From JBFMFR01 sp040752025 (GTDB lineage: Bacteria; Chloroflexota; Anaerolineae; Anaerolineales; UBA4823), in the NCBI GenBank assembly GCA_040752025.1, contig JBFMFR010000030.1, forward strand, positions 20,718 through 84,717: a stretch of DNA of 64,000 nt, read 5' to 3'. Positions 22,601-31,915 of this stretch are shown piece by piece (the stretch's first letter is position 1; every line of letters begins with the position of its first letter). Under the pieces are notes generated by a model. The model ran no database searches, had not been told where the DNA came from, and was given only the letters and a program-made list of their open reading frames with translations. The translations under genes were made by a program, and so were the position numbers.

Positions 22601-25387
22601 ATGAATATTCCTATCCTGGGAACCAAGCTCCAACCGCCTCCCGTCAGGCCAGGGTTCATACCCCGCCCGCGCCTGGTGGCGCGCCTGGCAGCCGGGTTGC
22701 ACGGCAGGTTGACGCTGGTCTCCGCCCCGGCCGGGTTCGGCAAAACCACCTTGTTGAGCGCCTGGGCAGCCAGCCTGGATCAGCCTCTGGCCTGGCTCTC
22801 GCTGGATGAAGGCGATAACGATCCGGTGCGCTTTTTAGTTTACCTGGTGGCCGCTTTGCAGTGCGTGGATCCAGGCATCGGCCGGACGCTGGAGAGCAGC
22901 CTGTCTTCCCCACCCATGTTGCTGGCCTCATCGCCCCAGGCAGGCACAGCCAGCGCCGCAGAAAGCGGCCTGGTCACCCTGCTGAACGATATCGATCAGG
23001 CTGGGCGCTCGCTCATCCTGGTGTTCGACGATTATCACCTGATCCGCGCTGCCGAGATCCAACGCGCCGTCCAGTTCCTGTTGGAGAACCGCCCTCCGCA
23101 GCTTCACCTGGTGATCAGCACCCGCCAGGACCCCAGCTTACACCTGTCCCGCTGGCGTGCTCGCGGCCAGTTGAGCGAGCTCCACGCTCCCGATCTGCGC
23201 TTCACCCCTGAGGAGGCTGCCAGCTTCCTGAACCAGACCCTGGCCTTGCAACTTTCGCCGCAGGCCATCGCCGCCATCGAAGCTCGCACCGAGGGCTGGG
23301 CGGCTGGCCTGCAACTGGCCGCTTTGGCGCTGCAAGAGTCCCTATCTTTGCAACCTGCCCAGGATCCCCAATCCTTCCTGGCGGCCTTCAGCGGCGATGA
23401 CCGCCACGTGATGGATTACCTGGTCGAAGAAGTGCTGGGGCAGCAGCCAGCGCAAGTCCAGGATTTTCTCCTGCACACCTCCATCCTCAATCGCCTGAGC
23501 GCGCCTTTATGCGATGCGCTGATCTTCGATCTTCAACTGCAGAACCCCAGCCAGCACTTCCTGGAACGGCTGGATGCCACCCACCTTTTCCTGGTGCCGC
23601 TCGACCACAAACGCCACTGGTACCGCTACCACCACCTCTTCGCCGAATTACTACGCCATCACCTACAGCTCAAATACCCCAGGCGGCTGGCGCACTTACA
23701 CCAGCGCGCCAGCGCCTGGTACGAACAGGATGGAGACATCGATGAAGCTGTGAACCATGCCCTGGCGATCCCGGACTTCTCGCTCGCCGCCCGCCTGGTA
23801 GAGCAGCACGGCTCGCGCATGGTCTTTGGCGGGCGCGCTGCCACGTTCTTGCAGTGGATCGAGGTAATTCCACAGGCCATCGTTTACAACCACGCCTACA
23901 TCTGCACAGACTGCGCCTGGGCTTATGCGCTCCTCGGGCAGGAACATTCCGCCCTGCGCTACGTGGATGCCGGGGAAGCCGCCCTGCCCGCTTTCGAAAC
24001 CCACTTCATCGCCAGCGTGAACCGCCCGGTGCATCGAGAAGAAGTGCAGGGCGACCTGACCACCATCCGCGCCTACTGCGCCCGCGCCAGCGGCGACTTC
24101 GCTAACGCCATCCACTATTCGCGGCTGGCCCTGGAACAACTGCCTGGCGATGCCTACACCGTCCGCAGCGTGATATCCCTCAACCTGGGGTTGTTGTACA
24201 CTCAAGACTCGGATTGGCCAGCAGCCTGGGAGGCATTGGCTCAAGCCAATGAGATGTCGCTCAGGTCTGGCGAAAACCCCTACGTAACCCTGAGCGCCCT
24301 GGTTTTGCAAGGGAACGTGCGCAGGAACCAGGGAGAATTGAGCCAGGCAGCCGTCCTGTACCAGCAGACGATCGACCTGGGAAGCACCGTCGCAGACCTA
24401 TCGGCGACCGCGCCGCTGTGCTGGGCGCACCTGGGGCTCAGCGAGACCCATTACCAGCGCAACCAGGTCGAGGCTGCCGCGCCGGCCCTGGAAAAGGCCA
24501 TCGGATTGGCGCAGCAAACCGGCAGCCCCGAGCTTCTCGTCGGCGGCCTGCTGGGGCGCGCCAGGCTGGCTCTGCTGACCGGCAACCTGATCCAGGCCGA
24601 GGCCGACCTGCGGCAGGCCAGGCAGCGCTGCCAGCCCCAATGGGCCCAATTCTACGAAATCGAATTGGCCGTTCTAAGCGGTGAACTCTCCCTGGCCCAG
24701 GGCCGGCCCGAGACCGCCATCCAGCAGCTTGCAGAACGCCAGTTGCCGGCTGTGCCGCCAGGTGTAAGCGCTGAGGATCGCAAGCTGCTCTGCCCGCGCC
24801 TCCCCGAATATCTGCTAGGAGTTCGCTTGCTCCTGGCCCAGGGGCAGGCCGGGCCAGCGCTGGAATCCTTGGCCAAACTGGGACTGTTCCTCGCCGCCTG
24901 CCAGTTCCCCGATTACGCCATTCAGTCCCACATCCTGCAAGCCCTGGCCAGCCAGCTCGAGAAAGACATGCCCGCCGCCCGGCGCAGCCTGGCGCGCGCT
25001 TTGGCCCTGGCTGAGCCGCAAGGATACCTGGCGCCCTTCCTGGTCTGCGGGAAACCCATGCAGCACTTGCTGCGCTACAGGAGCGCCCTACCCGATCCAC
25101 CGGCGTATGCGCAACAGGCGCTGGTGGCATTTGCCGCCCAGGCTGCGCATAAGGATGAATTGATCCTGCTCACCTCAAGCGGAGCCAGGCTGTACGAACC
25201 GCTCACCTCACAGGAACGGCGCATCCTGCGCTTGCTGGCGGGCGGCCTGTCCAGCAACCAGGTGGCCGAGGAGCTGGTCATCGCCGTCAGCACGGCGCGC
25301 TCTTACATTAAAGCAATCTATCGAAAATTGGACGCTCACAGCCGCGCCCAGGCCATCGCCAGGGGGCAAGAACTCGGCCTGATCTGA
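22601..25387 (+). CDS. MalT-like LuxR family transcriptional regulator (STAND ATPase)
   Basis: The 928-residue protein has the MalT layout. The N-terminal STAND NTPase has Walker A APAGFGKTT at 42-50 and Walker B ILVFDDYH. A winged-helix/arm region has AARTEGWAAGLQ-like residues (EARTEGWAAGLQLAALAL). A long TPR-like helical array spans about 400-850. A C-terminal LuxR-type HTH covers about the last 60 residues (LTSQERRILRLLAGG...VSTARSYIKAIYRKL). Such regulators bind an effector and ATP, oligomerise and activate transcription. It starts 11 nt after the alpha-toroid gene, so it may regulate the terpene run it belongs to, or the CocE gene downstream. The effector is unknown. Its own Shine-Dalgarno is poor, suggesting dependence on upstream translation. 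Confidence 0.9.
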   Translation: MNIPILGTKLQPPPVRPGFIPRPRLVARLAAGLHGRLTLVSAPAGFGKTTLLSAWAASLDQPLAWLSLDEGDNDPVRFLVYLVAALQCVDPGIGRTLESSLSSPPMLLASSPQAGTASAAESGLVTLLNDIDQAGRSLILVFDDYHLIRAAEIQRAVQFLLENRPPQLHLVISTRQDPSLHLSRWRARGQLSELHAPDLRFTPEEAASFLNQTLALQLSPQAIAAIEARTEGWAAGLQLAALALQESLSLQPAQDPQSFLAAFSGDDRHVMDYLVEEVLGQQPAQVQDFLLHTSILNRLSAPLCDALIFDLQLQNPSQHFLERLDATHLFLVPLDHKRHWYRYHHLFAELLRHHLQLKYPRRLAHLHQRASAWYEQDGDIDEAVNHALAIPDFSLAARLVEQHGSRMVFGGRAATFLQWIEVIPQAIVYNHAYICTDCAWAYALLGQEHSALRYVDAGEAALPAFETHFIASVNRPVHREEVQGDLTTIRAYCARASGDFANAIHYSRLALEQLPGDAYTVRSVISLNLGLLYTQDSDWPAAWEALAQANEMSLRSGENPYVTLSALVLQGNVRRNQGELSQAAVLYQQTIDLGSTVADLSATAPLCWAHLGLSETHYQRNQVEAAAPALEKAIGLAQQTGSPELLVGGLLGRARLALLTGNLIQAEADLRQARQRCQPQWAQFYEIELAVLSGELSLAQGRPETAIQQLAERQLPAVPPGVSAEDRKLLCPRLPEYLLGVRLLLAQGQAGPALESLAKLGLFLAACQFPDYAIQSHILQALASQLEKDMPAARRSLARALALAEPQGYLAPFLVCGKPMQHLLRYRSALPDPPAYAQQALVAFAAQAAHKDELILLTSSGARLYEPLTSQERRILRLLAGGLSSNQVAEELVIAVSTARSYIKAIYRKLDAHSRAQAIARGQELGLI

Positions 25388-25598
25388 GATCGCCCCTTTG
25401 CATGGATCAGGCGCTCGCATCTCACGCCTTCTATAAGCTTCCGCCCCGTAAAACCCCCTATTTATCCCCCCTATGTGGGGGTAGTCATCCCCTCCACTGC
25501 TCCGGTATCATCATCGTGAAATGAGCCAACCTCTGAGCATCAACACGCCTCTCAGAAAAGCATGGCTCGCTACGATCCGAAGTTGAAGGAGTGTAAAA

Positions 25599-27482
25599 AT
25601 GACCACACCACGTAAAAATCGATTCCCGCTTGGTAAACTGGCCGGACTGCTGGTCCTGGGCCTGTGCACCTGCGCTTTGGCAGCTTTTATTGCCTTGTCA
25701 CAAAACGCGGCCCAAAGACAAAGCCTGTACCTGGCCATGCCCGATGGGGTCAAGATCGCCATCGATGTCTGGCTGCCGTCCAACCTGGAGCCAGGTCAAA
25801 AGCTGCCCGCCATGCTGCGCTCGACCGGCTATTGGCGCAGCTACCAGCTCGGCCCGCTGGGCCAGGCCATCGAGAAACTCGGAACCATGCCCGAGGAAAT
25901 GAACGAAGGCCCACGTTGGACGAAAGCCGGTTATGCCCTGGTGACCGTCGACGTGCGCGGCACTGGCGCTTCCTCCGGGCAGTGGGACATCCCCTGGTCG
26001 GAGCAGGAGATCGCCGACCTGGGGGTAGTGGTCGACTGGATCATCGCCCAGCCCTGGTCCAACGGCAAGGTGGGTGCCTACGGCGTTTCCTACGACGGCA
26101 ACACGGCCGAACTGCTGGCCAGTCTGAATCACCCTGCCGTCAAAGCTGTCGCCCCGCAGTACGATGATTTCGATTTGCAGGCGCACCTGGTGCTGCCCGG
26201 CGGCGTGCTCAACCGCGGCTTCATGCAAACCTGGAATGAGTTCCACCACCGCCTGGGCGCTAACGATGTCTGCGCCCTCTCCCTGGCATCCGGGGTCGAT
26301 TGCGAAAAGATGAAAGCCATGCTGCAAGGGGTGCGGCGCGTGGATGACGATCCCGATGGTACACAGCTTGCCGCCGCCGTCGCCAGCCACGCCAGCCCGG
26401 ACGTGTTCGAAATTTCCCAGCGCATCCAATATCGTGACGATCCCTACGGGGACCTGGGAATCACGCTCGGCGCTACCAGCCCATACAACCACAAACAGGA
26501 AATCGAGGCTTCCGGGGTGGCCCTGTACGTCTGGGTAAGCTGGCTGGACTCGGCCATGCTGGAGGGCGCCCTTGGGCGTTATCTGACTCTCAGCAACCCG
26601 CAAACCCTGGTCATCGGCCCCTGGTCGCACAGCGGCAACCACCACGCCGATCCCTTCCTGCCTGCGGACCAGGTTCCCGATCCCTCTACCCAGGAGCAGT
26701 TCAACATGCTGGTGGCCTTCTTCGATGCCTACCTCAAAGATGGCGCCGCCCCGCCGCCTCAGCCCGGCATCACTTACTACACGCTGGGCGAAGGCGCCTG
26801 GAAAACCACCCAGGCCTGGCCACCCGCTGACTTCAGCAGCCAGCGCTGGTACTTCGGCCCTGGCGGGGCCCTGCTGCCCGAAATGCCCTCCTCAGAATCC
26901 GGGGCAGACGCATATACCGTCGATTGGACCGCCACAACCGGCGGCACGAATCGTTGGAATACCTCCCTGTTCATGGAGGATGTGATCTATCCCGACCGGG
27001 CTGAGGAAGACCGCAAGCTGTTGACCTACACCAGCGCGCCTATGCCCACCGCGGTCGAGATCACCGGCAGCCCCATCATCACGTTGTATCTCGCCTCCAC
27101 CGCCGAGGATGGAGCCTTCCATGTTTACCTTGAAGATGTCGCCCCAGACGGCCGCGTCACCTACATCACCGAGGGCATCCTGCGCGCCATCCACCGCAAA
27201 ACCTCCGCCGCACAGCCGCCCTATGCCCAGCCTGGGCCCTATCACAGCTTTGCCCGCGCCGACGCCATGCCCCTGGCGCCGGGCGAGATCACTGAAATCA
27301 GCTTCAATCTCTACGCCACCTCCGTGCTGATCAGCCAGGGACACGCCATCCGCATCGCCATCGCCGGGCACGACGCCTCTATGTTCGCCCGCTACCCGGC
27401 GCAGGGCACGCCGCAGCTCTCGGTCCAGCGCAACCGTCTCCATGCTTCCTGGATCGACCTGCCGGTAATGCCCCGGCCTTGA
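25599..27482 (+). CDS. CocE/NonD family hydrolase (X-Pro dipeptidyl-peptidase-like)
   Basis: The 627-residue alpha/beta hydrolase has an N-terminal membrane anchor or signal (residues 13-35). Its catalytic Ser164 lies in GVSYDGN. An Asp and a His lie in the following part (the His in GPWSHSGNHHADPF), and the C-terminal jelly-roll domain of the X-Pro peptidase class ends with the usual EISFNLYATSVLISQGHAI block. Family members hydrolyse esters, amides or peptide bonds, and the substrate is unknown. GAAGGAGTG precedes the ATG. The 211-bp gap upstream holds a 5-bp GC hairpin (25467-25481) but no convincing terminator. It is the first gene of a plus-strand group with DUF362 and a luciferase-like enzyme. 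Confidence 0.88.
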   Translation: MTTPRKNRFPLGKLAGLLVLGLCTCALAAFIALSQNAAQRQSLYLAMPDGVKIAIDVWLPSNLEPGQKLPAMLRSTGYWRSYQLGPLGQAIEKLGTMPEEMNEGPRWTKAGYALVTVDVRGTGASSGQWDIPWSEQEIADLGVVVDWIIAQPWSNGKVGAYGVSYDGNTAELLASLNHPAVKAVAPQYDDFDLQAHLVLPGGVLNRGFMQTWNEFHHRLGANDVCALSLASGVDCEKMKAMLQGVRRVDDDPDGTQLAAAVASHASPDVFEISQRIQYRDDPYGDLGITLGATSPYNHKQEIEASGVALYVWVSWLDSAMLEGALGRYLTLSNPQTLVIGPWSHSGNHHADPFLPADQVPDPSTQEQFNMLVAFFDAYLKDGAAPPPQPGITYYTLGEGAWKTTQAWPPADFSSQRWYFGPGGALLPEMPSSESGADAYTVDWTATTGGTNRWNTSLFMEDVIYPDRAEEDRKLLTYTSAPMPTAVEITGSPIITLYLASTAEDGAFHVYLEDVAPDGRVTYITEGILRAIHRKTSAAQPPYAQPGPYHSFARADAMPLAPGEITEISFNLYATSVLISQGHAIRIAIAGHDASMFARYPAQGTPQLSVQRNRLHASWIDLPVMPRP

Positions 27483-27569
27483 CATCGTGAGATACCAGCG
27501 ACCCTGATTTGCATCAATTGGGGCTGGACAAAAAACCGATTTTTGTTTACCCTCAACATACACAGCACC

Positions 27570-27599
27570 GGTCAAACCTGCCGCGCGGCAGGTTTGACC
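27570..27599. repeat. Perfect 30-bp palindrome
   Basis: Two 15-bp arms (GGTCAAACCTGCCGC and its complement) meet without a spacer, so it can form a cruciform or, in RNA, a long hairpin. It lies 87 nt after the CocE stop and could end that transcript, though no T run follows. The core AAACCTG/CAGGTTT is shared with the repeat at 50137-50225, so both may belong to one dispersed repeat family. Confidence 0.85.
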
Positions 27600-27645
27600 A
27601 CGTTCCCCCGCCTCCAGCCTGGCAGGCGTAATGATAGGAGCGAAT

Positions 27646-28758
27646 ATGACCACCCACTCCAAAGTCGCTGTATTATTGACACAGCCTGAAAGCGTGTTGG
27701 AAGATTACCTGCACCTGTGCGAGCTGGCCGGTGTGGCCCAGGCCCTCGACCCGCAAGCCACCACCATTTTGAAAGACAACATCACCTGGCACTTCCCCAT
27801 GCCCGGCGCCAACACCACCCCCTGGCAACTGGAGGGGGTCATCCTGGCGCTGCGCCGCAGCGGCTTCGATGACCTGGTGTGCGTGCAAAACCAGACTGTG
27901 GTCACCAACGCCTTCAAAGGCGAAGACCTGAACGGCTACGTGCCCATCTTCCGCCACCACAACCTGCCTGTGCGTTACAACTTCCGCAAAGAGGATATGA
28001 CCTGGGTGCCTTATCGCCCCAAGGCCAAAATGCTGGCGCTGGATCATATCTATCCCGAGGGCATCCTGGTGCCAGATTACTTCTGTGGCAAGAACGTGGT
28101 GCACCTGCCCACGGTCAAGACGCACATGTACACCACCACCACCGGGGCAATGAAGAACGCCTTTGGCGGCCTGCTCAGCAAATACCGGCACTACACCCAC
28201 TCCTGGATTCACGAGACCCTGGTGGACCTGCTGGCGATTCAAAAAGAGATTCACCCTGGCATCTTCGCCGTCATGGACGGCACGACCGCTGGCGATGGCG
28301 CCGGCCCACGCCTGATGCAGCCAGTGGTCAAGAACGTCATCCTGGCTTCCGCCGATCAGGTCGCCATCGACGCCGTCGCCGCCCGGCTGATGGGCTTCGA
28401 CCCGCTCGGGATCCAATACATCCGCCTGGCCCACGAGCAGGGATTAGGGACCGGTGACCCGCGCCAGATCGAGTTGGTCGGCGATGATATCTCCGGCCAA
28501 AACTGGGGCTTCAAAATCGGGCGCAATTCGCACAGCTTCCTGGCCTGGCTGGCCTGGTACGGCCCGACCCGCGTCTTCCAGAAGCTGGTATTGCGCACGC
28601 CCCTGGTCATCATCCCCACCCTGATCGCCGAGATCGAACAGGATTATCTCTATTGGCCCTTGAAATACACCAAAGTGGCCGCTCGCTGGCGCGCCGAGAC
28701 CACCTGGGGAGCGCTGTTCCGGCGCTACCAGGAGCAAGGCTACCTGTTCAACGAGTAA
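27646..28758 (+). CDS. DUF362 domain protein
   Basis: The 370-residue product matches DUF362, seen in HLPTVKTHMYTTTTGAMKNAFGG, in MDGTTAGDGAGPRLM, and in the ASADQVAIDAVAARLMGFDP block. DUF362 proteins are often fused to or found beside 4Fe-4S ferredoxin domains. No CxxCxxC ferredoxin motif is seen here. The function is unknown. The ATG at 27646 is chosen because AGGAG lies 6 nt upstream. The Met at 27631 would place that site inside the gene. It precedes the luciferase-like oxidoreductase by 40 nt and is probably co-transcribed with it. Confidence 0.85.
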   Translation: MTTHSKVAVLLTQPESVLEDYLHLCELAGVAQALDPQATTILKDNITWHFPMPGANTTPWQLEGVILALRRSGFDDLVCVQNQTVVTNAFKGEDLNGYVPIFRHHNLPVRYNFRKEDMTWVPYRPKAKMLALDHIYPEGILVPDYFCGKNVVHLPTVKTHMYTTTTGAMKNAFGGLLSKYRHYTHSWIHETLVDLLAIQKEIHPGIFAVMDGTTAGDGAGPRLMQPVVKNVILASADQVAIDAVAARLMGFDPLGIQYIRLAHEQGLGTGDPRQIELVGDDISGQNWGFKIGRNSHSFLAWLAWYGPTRVFQKLVLRTPLVIIPTLIAEIEQDYLYWPLKYTKVAARWRAETTWGALFRRYQEQGYLFNE

Positions 28759-28798
28759 GCTCGCCAGGCATTTCAAAGCAAGAAAGGAGCAGTGTTCG

Positions 28799-29638
28799 AT
28801 GCACTATGGCCTGAATCTCCCCAATGGGGGCGCAGACCCGGCCACTCTGGCTGAATTCGCCTTCCTGGCCGAGCAATCCGGTTGGGACGGCGTTTTCCTG
28901 GAGGATTACATCGTCTGGCAGGGCGACCAGACTACCCCGACCTACGATCCCTGGGTTTTGCTGGCCGCCATGGCTGTGCGCACCCAACGCATCCGCTTGG
29001 GCACCCTGGTGACGCCCCTGGCTCGCCGCCGCCCCTGGAAACTGGCTCAGGAGTTGGTCACCCTCGACCACCTGTCGGGCGGGCGTATGATCCTGGGAGT
29101 CGGCCTGGGCGACAACATCTCTACGGACATCAGCTTTGGCTGCTTTGGCGAGGAGATGGACATGAAAAGACGCGCCCGCATGCTGGATGAAGCCCTCGCA
29201 GTGATCACTGGCCTGTGGCGCGCCCGGCCCTTCAGCTTCCAGGGAGAATTCTACCAGGTTAAAGAAATGACCCTGCTGCCCGCGCCCGTGCAAACCCCGC
29301 GCATCCCCATCTGGATCGGCGGCGCGTACCCGCTCAAGGGGCCTGTGCAGCGCGCCGCCCGCTGGGATGGCGCCTGCCTGTACCGGCACAAGACCCATTT
29401 CATGCAGCCCGAGGATGTACGCGCCTTGAAAGCGCTGGCGCAGGAACGCCAGCCAGGGCGCAAAGAGTACGATATCGCTGTCGGCGGCAATCCTCGCTTC
29501 GACAGCCTGGATGAGCAGCGCGGCTACATGCGCTCCTTGGCTGAAGCCGGCGTCACCTGGTGGATGGAATACGTTCCACCCGCCGACATTGAAACCATGC
29601 GCGCTGGCATCACCTGCGGCCCGCTGCGTATAGATTGA
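28799..29638 (+). CDS. Luciferase-like (LLM class) flavin/F420-dependent oxidoreductase
   Basis: The 279-residue TIM-barrel protein has the LLM-class marks: WDGVFLEDYI, the RIRLGTLVTPLARRRPWKLAQ block, LDHLSGGRMILGVGLGD, and PRIPIWIGGAYPLKGP. These enzymes use FMN or F420 to oxidise or reduce small molecules. The cofactor cannot be told from the sequence. GAAAGGAGCAGT precedes the ATG. Its place behind the DUF362 gene suggests a shared redox task, but I cannot name it. Confidence 0.85.
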   Translation: MHYGLNLPNGGADPATLAEFAFLAEQSGWDGVFLEDYIVWQGDQTTPTYDPWVLLAAMAVRTQRIRLGTLVTPLARRRPWKLAQELVTLDHLSGGRMILGVGLGDNISTDISFGCFGEEMDMKRRARMLDEALAVITGLWRARPFSFQGEFYQVKEMTLLPAPVQTPRIPIWIGGAYPLKGPVQRAARWDGACLYRHKTHFMQPEDVRALKALAQERQPGRKEYDIAVGGNPRFDSLDEQRGYMRSLAEAGVTWWMEYVPPADIETMRAGITCGPLRID

Positions 29639-29659
29639 ATTCCCATCCAGGCCAACGCT

Positions 29660-30745
29660 ATGCCAACTGCCGAATGGCAATCCCTTCTGAAACACTGGAG
29701 CCAGATTGTGCTGTCCAGCGGGCTCGCCAACGCTTTCCCGCAAGACGCACAGGCTTCAGGCTGGATCGGGTATGCTGGCGCAACCAACGCTGAAATTCAG
29801 GCCGCTGAAGCCCGCTTGCAAACAAAACTTCCCCTCTCATACCGGGAGTTCCTGCAAACCAGCAATGGATGGCGCATGACCGGCCCCTTCACCGGGCGGG
29901 TGTGGTCCGTGCAGGAGATCGAATGGTTGAAGGTCAGACGCTCAAACCTGGTTGAAGATTACCTCCTGGGCGCCTCGTTATTCGGCCCGCCCCAGCCTGT
30001 CCCCGATCAAGAATACTTCATTTACGGTGAATCGCAAGACTCGATCACAGCGCGCCTGGAATACCTGCCCGCCTGCCTGGAAATCAGCGACCTCGACCCT
30101 GGCGATGGCTCGCTTTACCTGCTCAACCCGCGCATCATCACCCCTGATGGAGAGTGGGAGGCCTGGTACCTGGCTCCCTGGCTGCCCGGGGCCACTCGTT
30201 ACCCTTCATTTTGGGAATTGATGCAGGCTGAATTGGCGCGAGTTTCAGAGTCACTTGCCAGACGCCAGGCATTTACGCCCGAATACCTGGATCACGTGCG
30301 CAAGCGCTTGCTGCCGCTTGAGCCGGTTAAAGAAACGTACCGGCTGCCCGAATTGCTGCAACAACTGGAAGAAGAAGTCACACGCCTGCGCTCACCGGTT
30401 CGGCCAAAACCCGGCGAGCCCAAAACGCTGCCTCTGTACCAGCAGCGCATGGCCGATGCGCTGCAAACAGCCATCGACAACATCCAGGCGATCGGCTCGC
30501 GCACCCAGGATCCGGGAGAACGGTACCAACAACTGAGCGCTCTGGCAGATGAACTGGATAGCCTCGGGCGGCAAGGCACTCGGGCTGTTATGCAGAACTT
30601 CGACCTGGGCCAGGTGCTCAAAGCCGGCCTGGCGAGCAAACTGACCGGGAACGTAGCGCCGCTTGATCGACAGTTCCAGTCGAGCGGTCTGCCAGCCGGC
30701 TACCGCACCGCGGCGGGCATCATCCGGAAATTTATGGAAACTTGA
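29660..30745 (+). CDS. SMI1/KNR4 family protein
   Basis: The 361-residue protein has an N-terminal SMI1/KNR4-type domain: AEARLQTKLPLSYREFLQTS then NGW, followed by an acidic strand region with LDPGDGSLYLLNP. The family includes immunity proteins of polymorphic toxins and general binding modules. The C-terminal part is helical, with a 60-residue repeat-poor coiled region (residues 205-330) that I do not recognise. It is the last GC-rich gene before the AT-rich island, with only about 40 bp between its stop and the first promoter of the island. No paired toxin gene is seen. Confidence 0.75.
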   Translation: MPTAEWQSLLKHWSQIVLSSGLANAFPQDAQASGWIGYAGATNAEIQAAEARLQTKLPLSYREFLQTSNGWRMTGPFTGRVWSVQEIEWLKVRRSNLVEDYLLGASLFGPPQPVPDQEYFIYGESQDSITARLEYLPACLEISDLDPGDGSLYLLNPRIITPDGEWEAWYLAPWLPGATRYPSFWELMQAELARVSESLARRQAFTPEYLDHVRKRLLPLEPVKETYRLPELLQQLEEEVTRLRSPVRPKPGEPKTLPLYQQRMADALQTAIDNIQAIGSRTQDPGERYQQLSALADELDSLGRQGTRAVMQNFDLGQVLKAGLASKLTGNVAPLDRQFQSSGLPAGYRTAAGIIRKFMET

Positions 30746-30787
30746 GCTATCTCAACAACATTCCAAGGACAAATGCACCCCAAATAA

Positions 30788-30816
30788 TTGCGTGAAATTA
30801 AAAATGTGTGTATACT
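30788..30816 (+). promoter_or_regulatory. Possible promoter 1 of the island operon
   Basis: TTGCGT (30788-30793) and TATACT (30811-30816) are 17 bp apart. Transcription would start about 230 nt before the SLOG gene, leaving a long leader. Confidence 0.45.
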
Positions 30817-30956
30817 TATAAAGAATGTATGGAAACTCATAATTGATCAGAGATATACTGATATCAGATTGCTTTTTTAAAAACAGACAAAGCCAAGAGC
30901 AAGCGGTAATACTTTGTTCCCTTTCTTCAAAAGGTCAGGCCTACCATTATCCAATC

Positions 30957-30986
30957 TTGAACCATGACACTAGCGTGCCATAATTT
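30957..30986 (+). promoter_or_regulatory. Possible promoter 2 of the island operon
   Basis: TTGAAC (30957-30962) and TAATTT (30981-30986) are 18 bp apart, which would give a leader of about 55-60 nt before the ATG at 31051. It competes with the candidate at 30788. In AT-rich DNA either could be chance. Confidence 0.35.
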
Positions 30987-31050
30987 TATCAGTTCACATC
31001 TTTAGATTCGTAGCCCAAGTGGTGGAACATGAAAGGAAAATCAAGAACTT

Positions 31051-31902
31051 ATGTCTATTTTCCCTTACAAAAGAAACATCGATTTTCCTAATGGCTTTTC
31101 CGCTCAAGCTATCGAGTCCGATATCGAGACAGAGCCGAAGTCGATTTTTGAGTGCCTCGATCTAGAAGTTCTACCTAAAGCAGTGATTCCTATAAGCGGT
31201 GGGGCAACGCATTTTCCACCCGAAATATTTGTTCGAATAAGGCCCTTAATGAAGGCTGTTGTAGAATTGGCCTTTGAGCGTCAAATTATGTTGGTTGACG
31301 GTGGCACAAAGCAAGGAGTAATGGAAATTGTGGGCGATCTTTTTCGAAAAGCGCGGGTAGCCCAAAAAGATCTTTCTTATCCACCATTAGTTGGTTTTGT
31401 TCCGGAATTCAAAATTTCATATCCCGGGGCTTCCACGAAAGAAAGAGATCCTCAACCTTCAGAATTAGATCCTAATCATCCCTACTTTGTACTTATTCAT
31501 GGCGCTTATAGATGGGGAGAAGAAGTTAAATGTATGTTTGGGTTAGTTAATTATTTGTCTTTTAGCTTACCATCAGTTGCTCTGATTGTGAATGGTGGCC
31601 TAACCACATTGTTGGAAGTTGTTTATAGCATTCAGCAAAATAGACAAATTATCGTTTTTGATGGCACTCATCGGGTAGCTAAAGTGATTTGCTCTGCACT
31701 GGATGGAGCATCGAACGATTATTTGATATCCATTCTAAAAGGTATTGACCCTGTAAATCCCGTAAGTAAAAACGATATTGATGATGCCTTACTTCGATTA
31801 GATCAAATTAAAAATTATCAAGGTATCACTCGATTCAATCTGGGTCAGCCAATTGAAGAGCTGATCGAATTAGTTCTATCAAAATTATCTATGATTGAAT
31901 GA
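31051..31902 (+). CDS. SLOG-domain protein of the prokaryotic TRPM (LSDAT) type
   Basis: The 283-residue protein has two blocks that mark the LSDAT-type SLOG fold. These are IPISGGATHFPP at 47-58 (a strand with the Gly-Gly turn) and MLVDGGTKQGVMEIVGD at 80-96 (the conserved Asp-Gly-Gly-Thr...Gly-Met/Val-Met-Glu loop). A second Gly-Gly turn lies near IVNGGLTTLLEV, followed by a strand-loop IIVFDGTHRVA. SLOG domains bind nucleotide derivatives such as ADP-ribose variants. In eukaryotes the related domain is the N-terminal region of TRPM channels. It has no effector domain, so it is likely the sensor of the system, passing a signal to the SLATT or TIR-CHAT protein. The next gene starts 13 nt after its stop. 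Confidence 0.78.
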   Translation: MSIFPYKRNIDFPNGFSAQAIESDIETEPKSIFECLDLEVLPKAVIPISGGATHFPPEIFVRIRPLMKAVVELAFERQIMLVDGGTKQGVMEIVGDLFRKARVAQKDLSYPPLVGFVPEFKISYPGASTKERDPQPSELDPNHPYFVLIHGAYRWGEEVKCMFGLVNYLSFSLPSVALIVNGGLTTLLEVVYSIQQNRQIIVFDGTHRVAKVICSALDGASNDYLISILKGIDPVNPVSKNDIDDALLRLDQIKNYQGITRFNLGQPIEELIELVLSKLSMIE

Positions 31903-31915
31903 TAAGGAGCCACGA

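Noticed and set aside
25467..25481. CCCCC-TATGT-GGGGG hairpin as terminator of the MalT-like gene
   Set aside because: Only 5 bp of stem and no T run, so the evidence is too weak.
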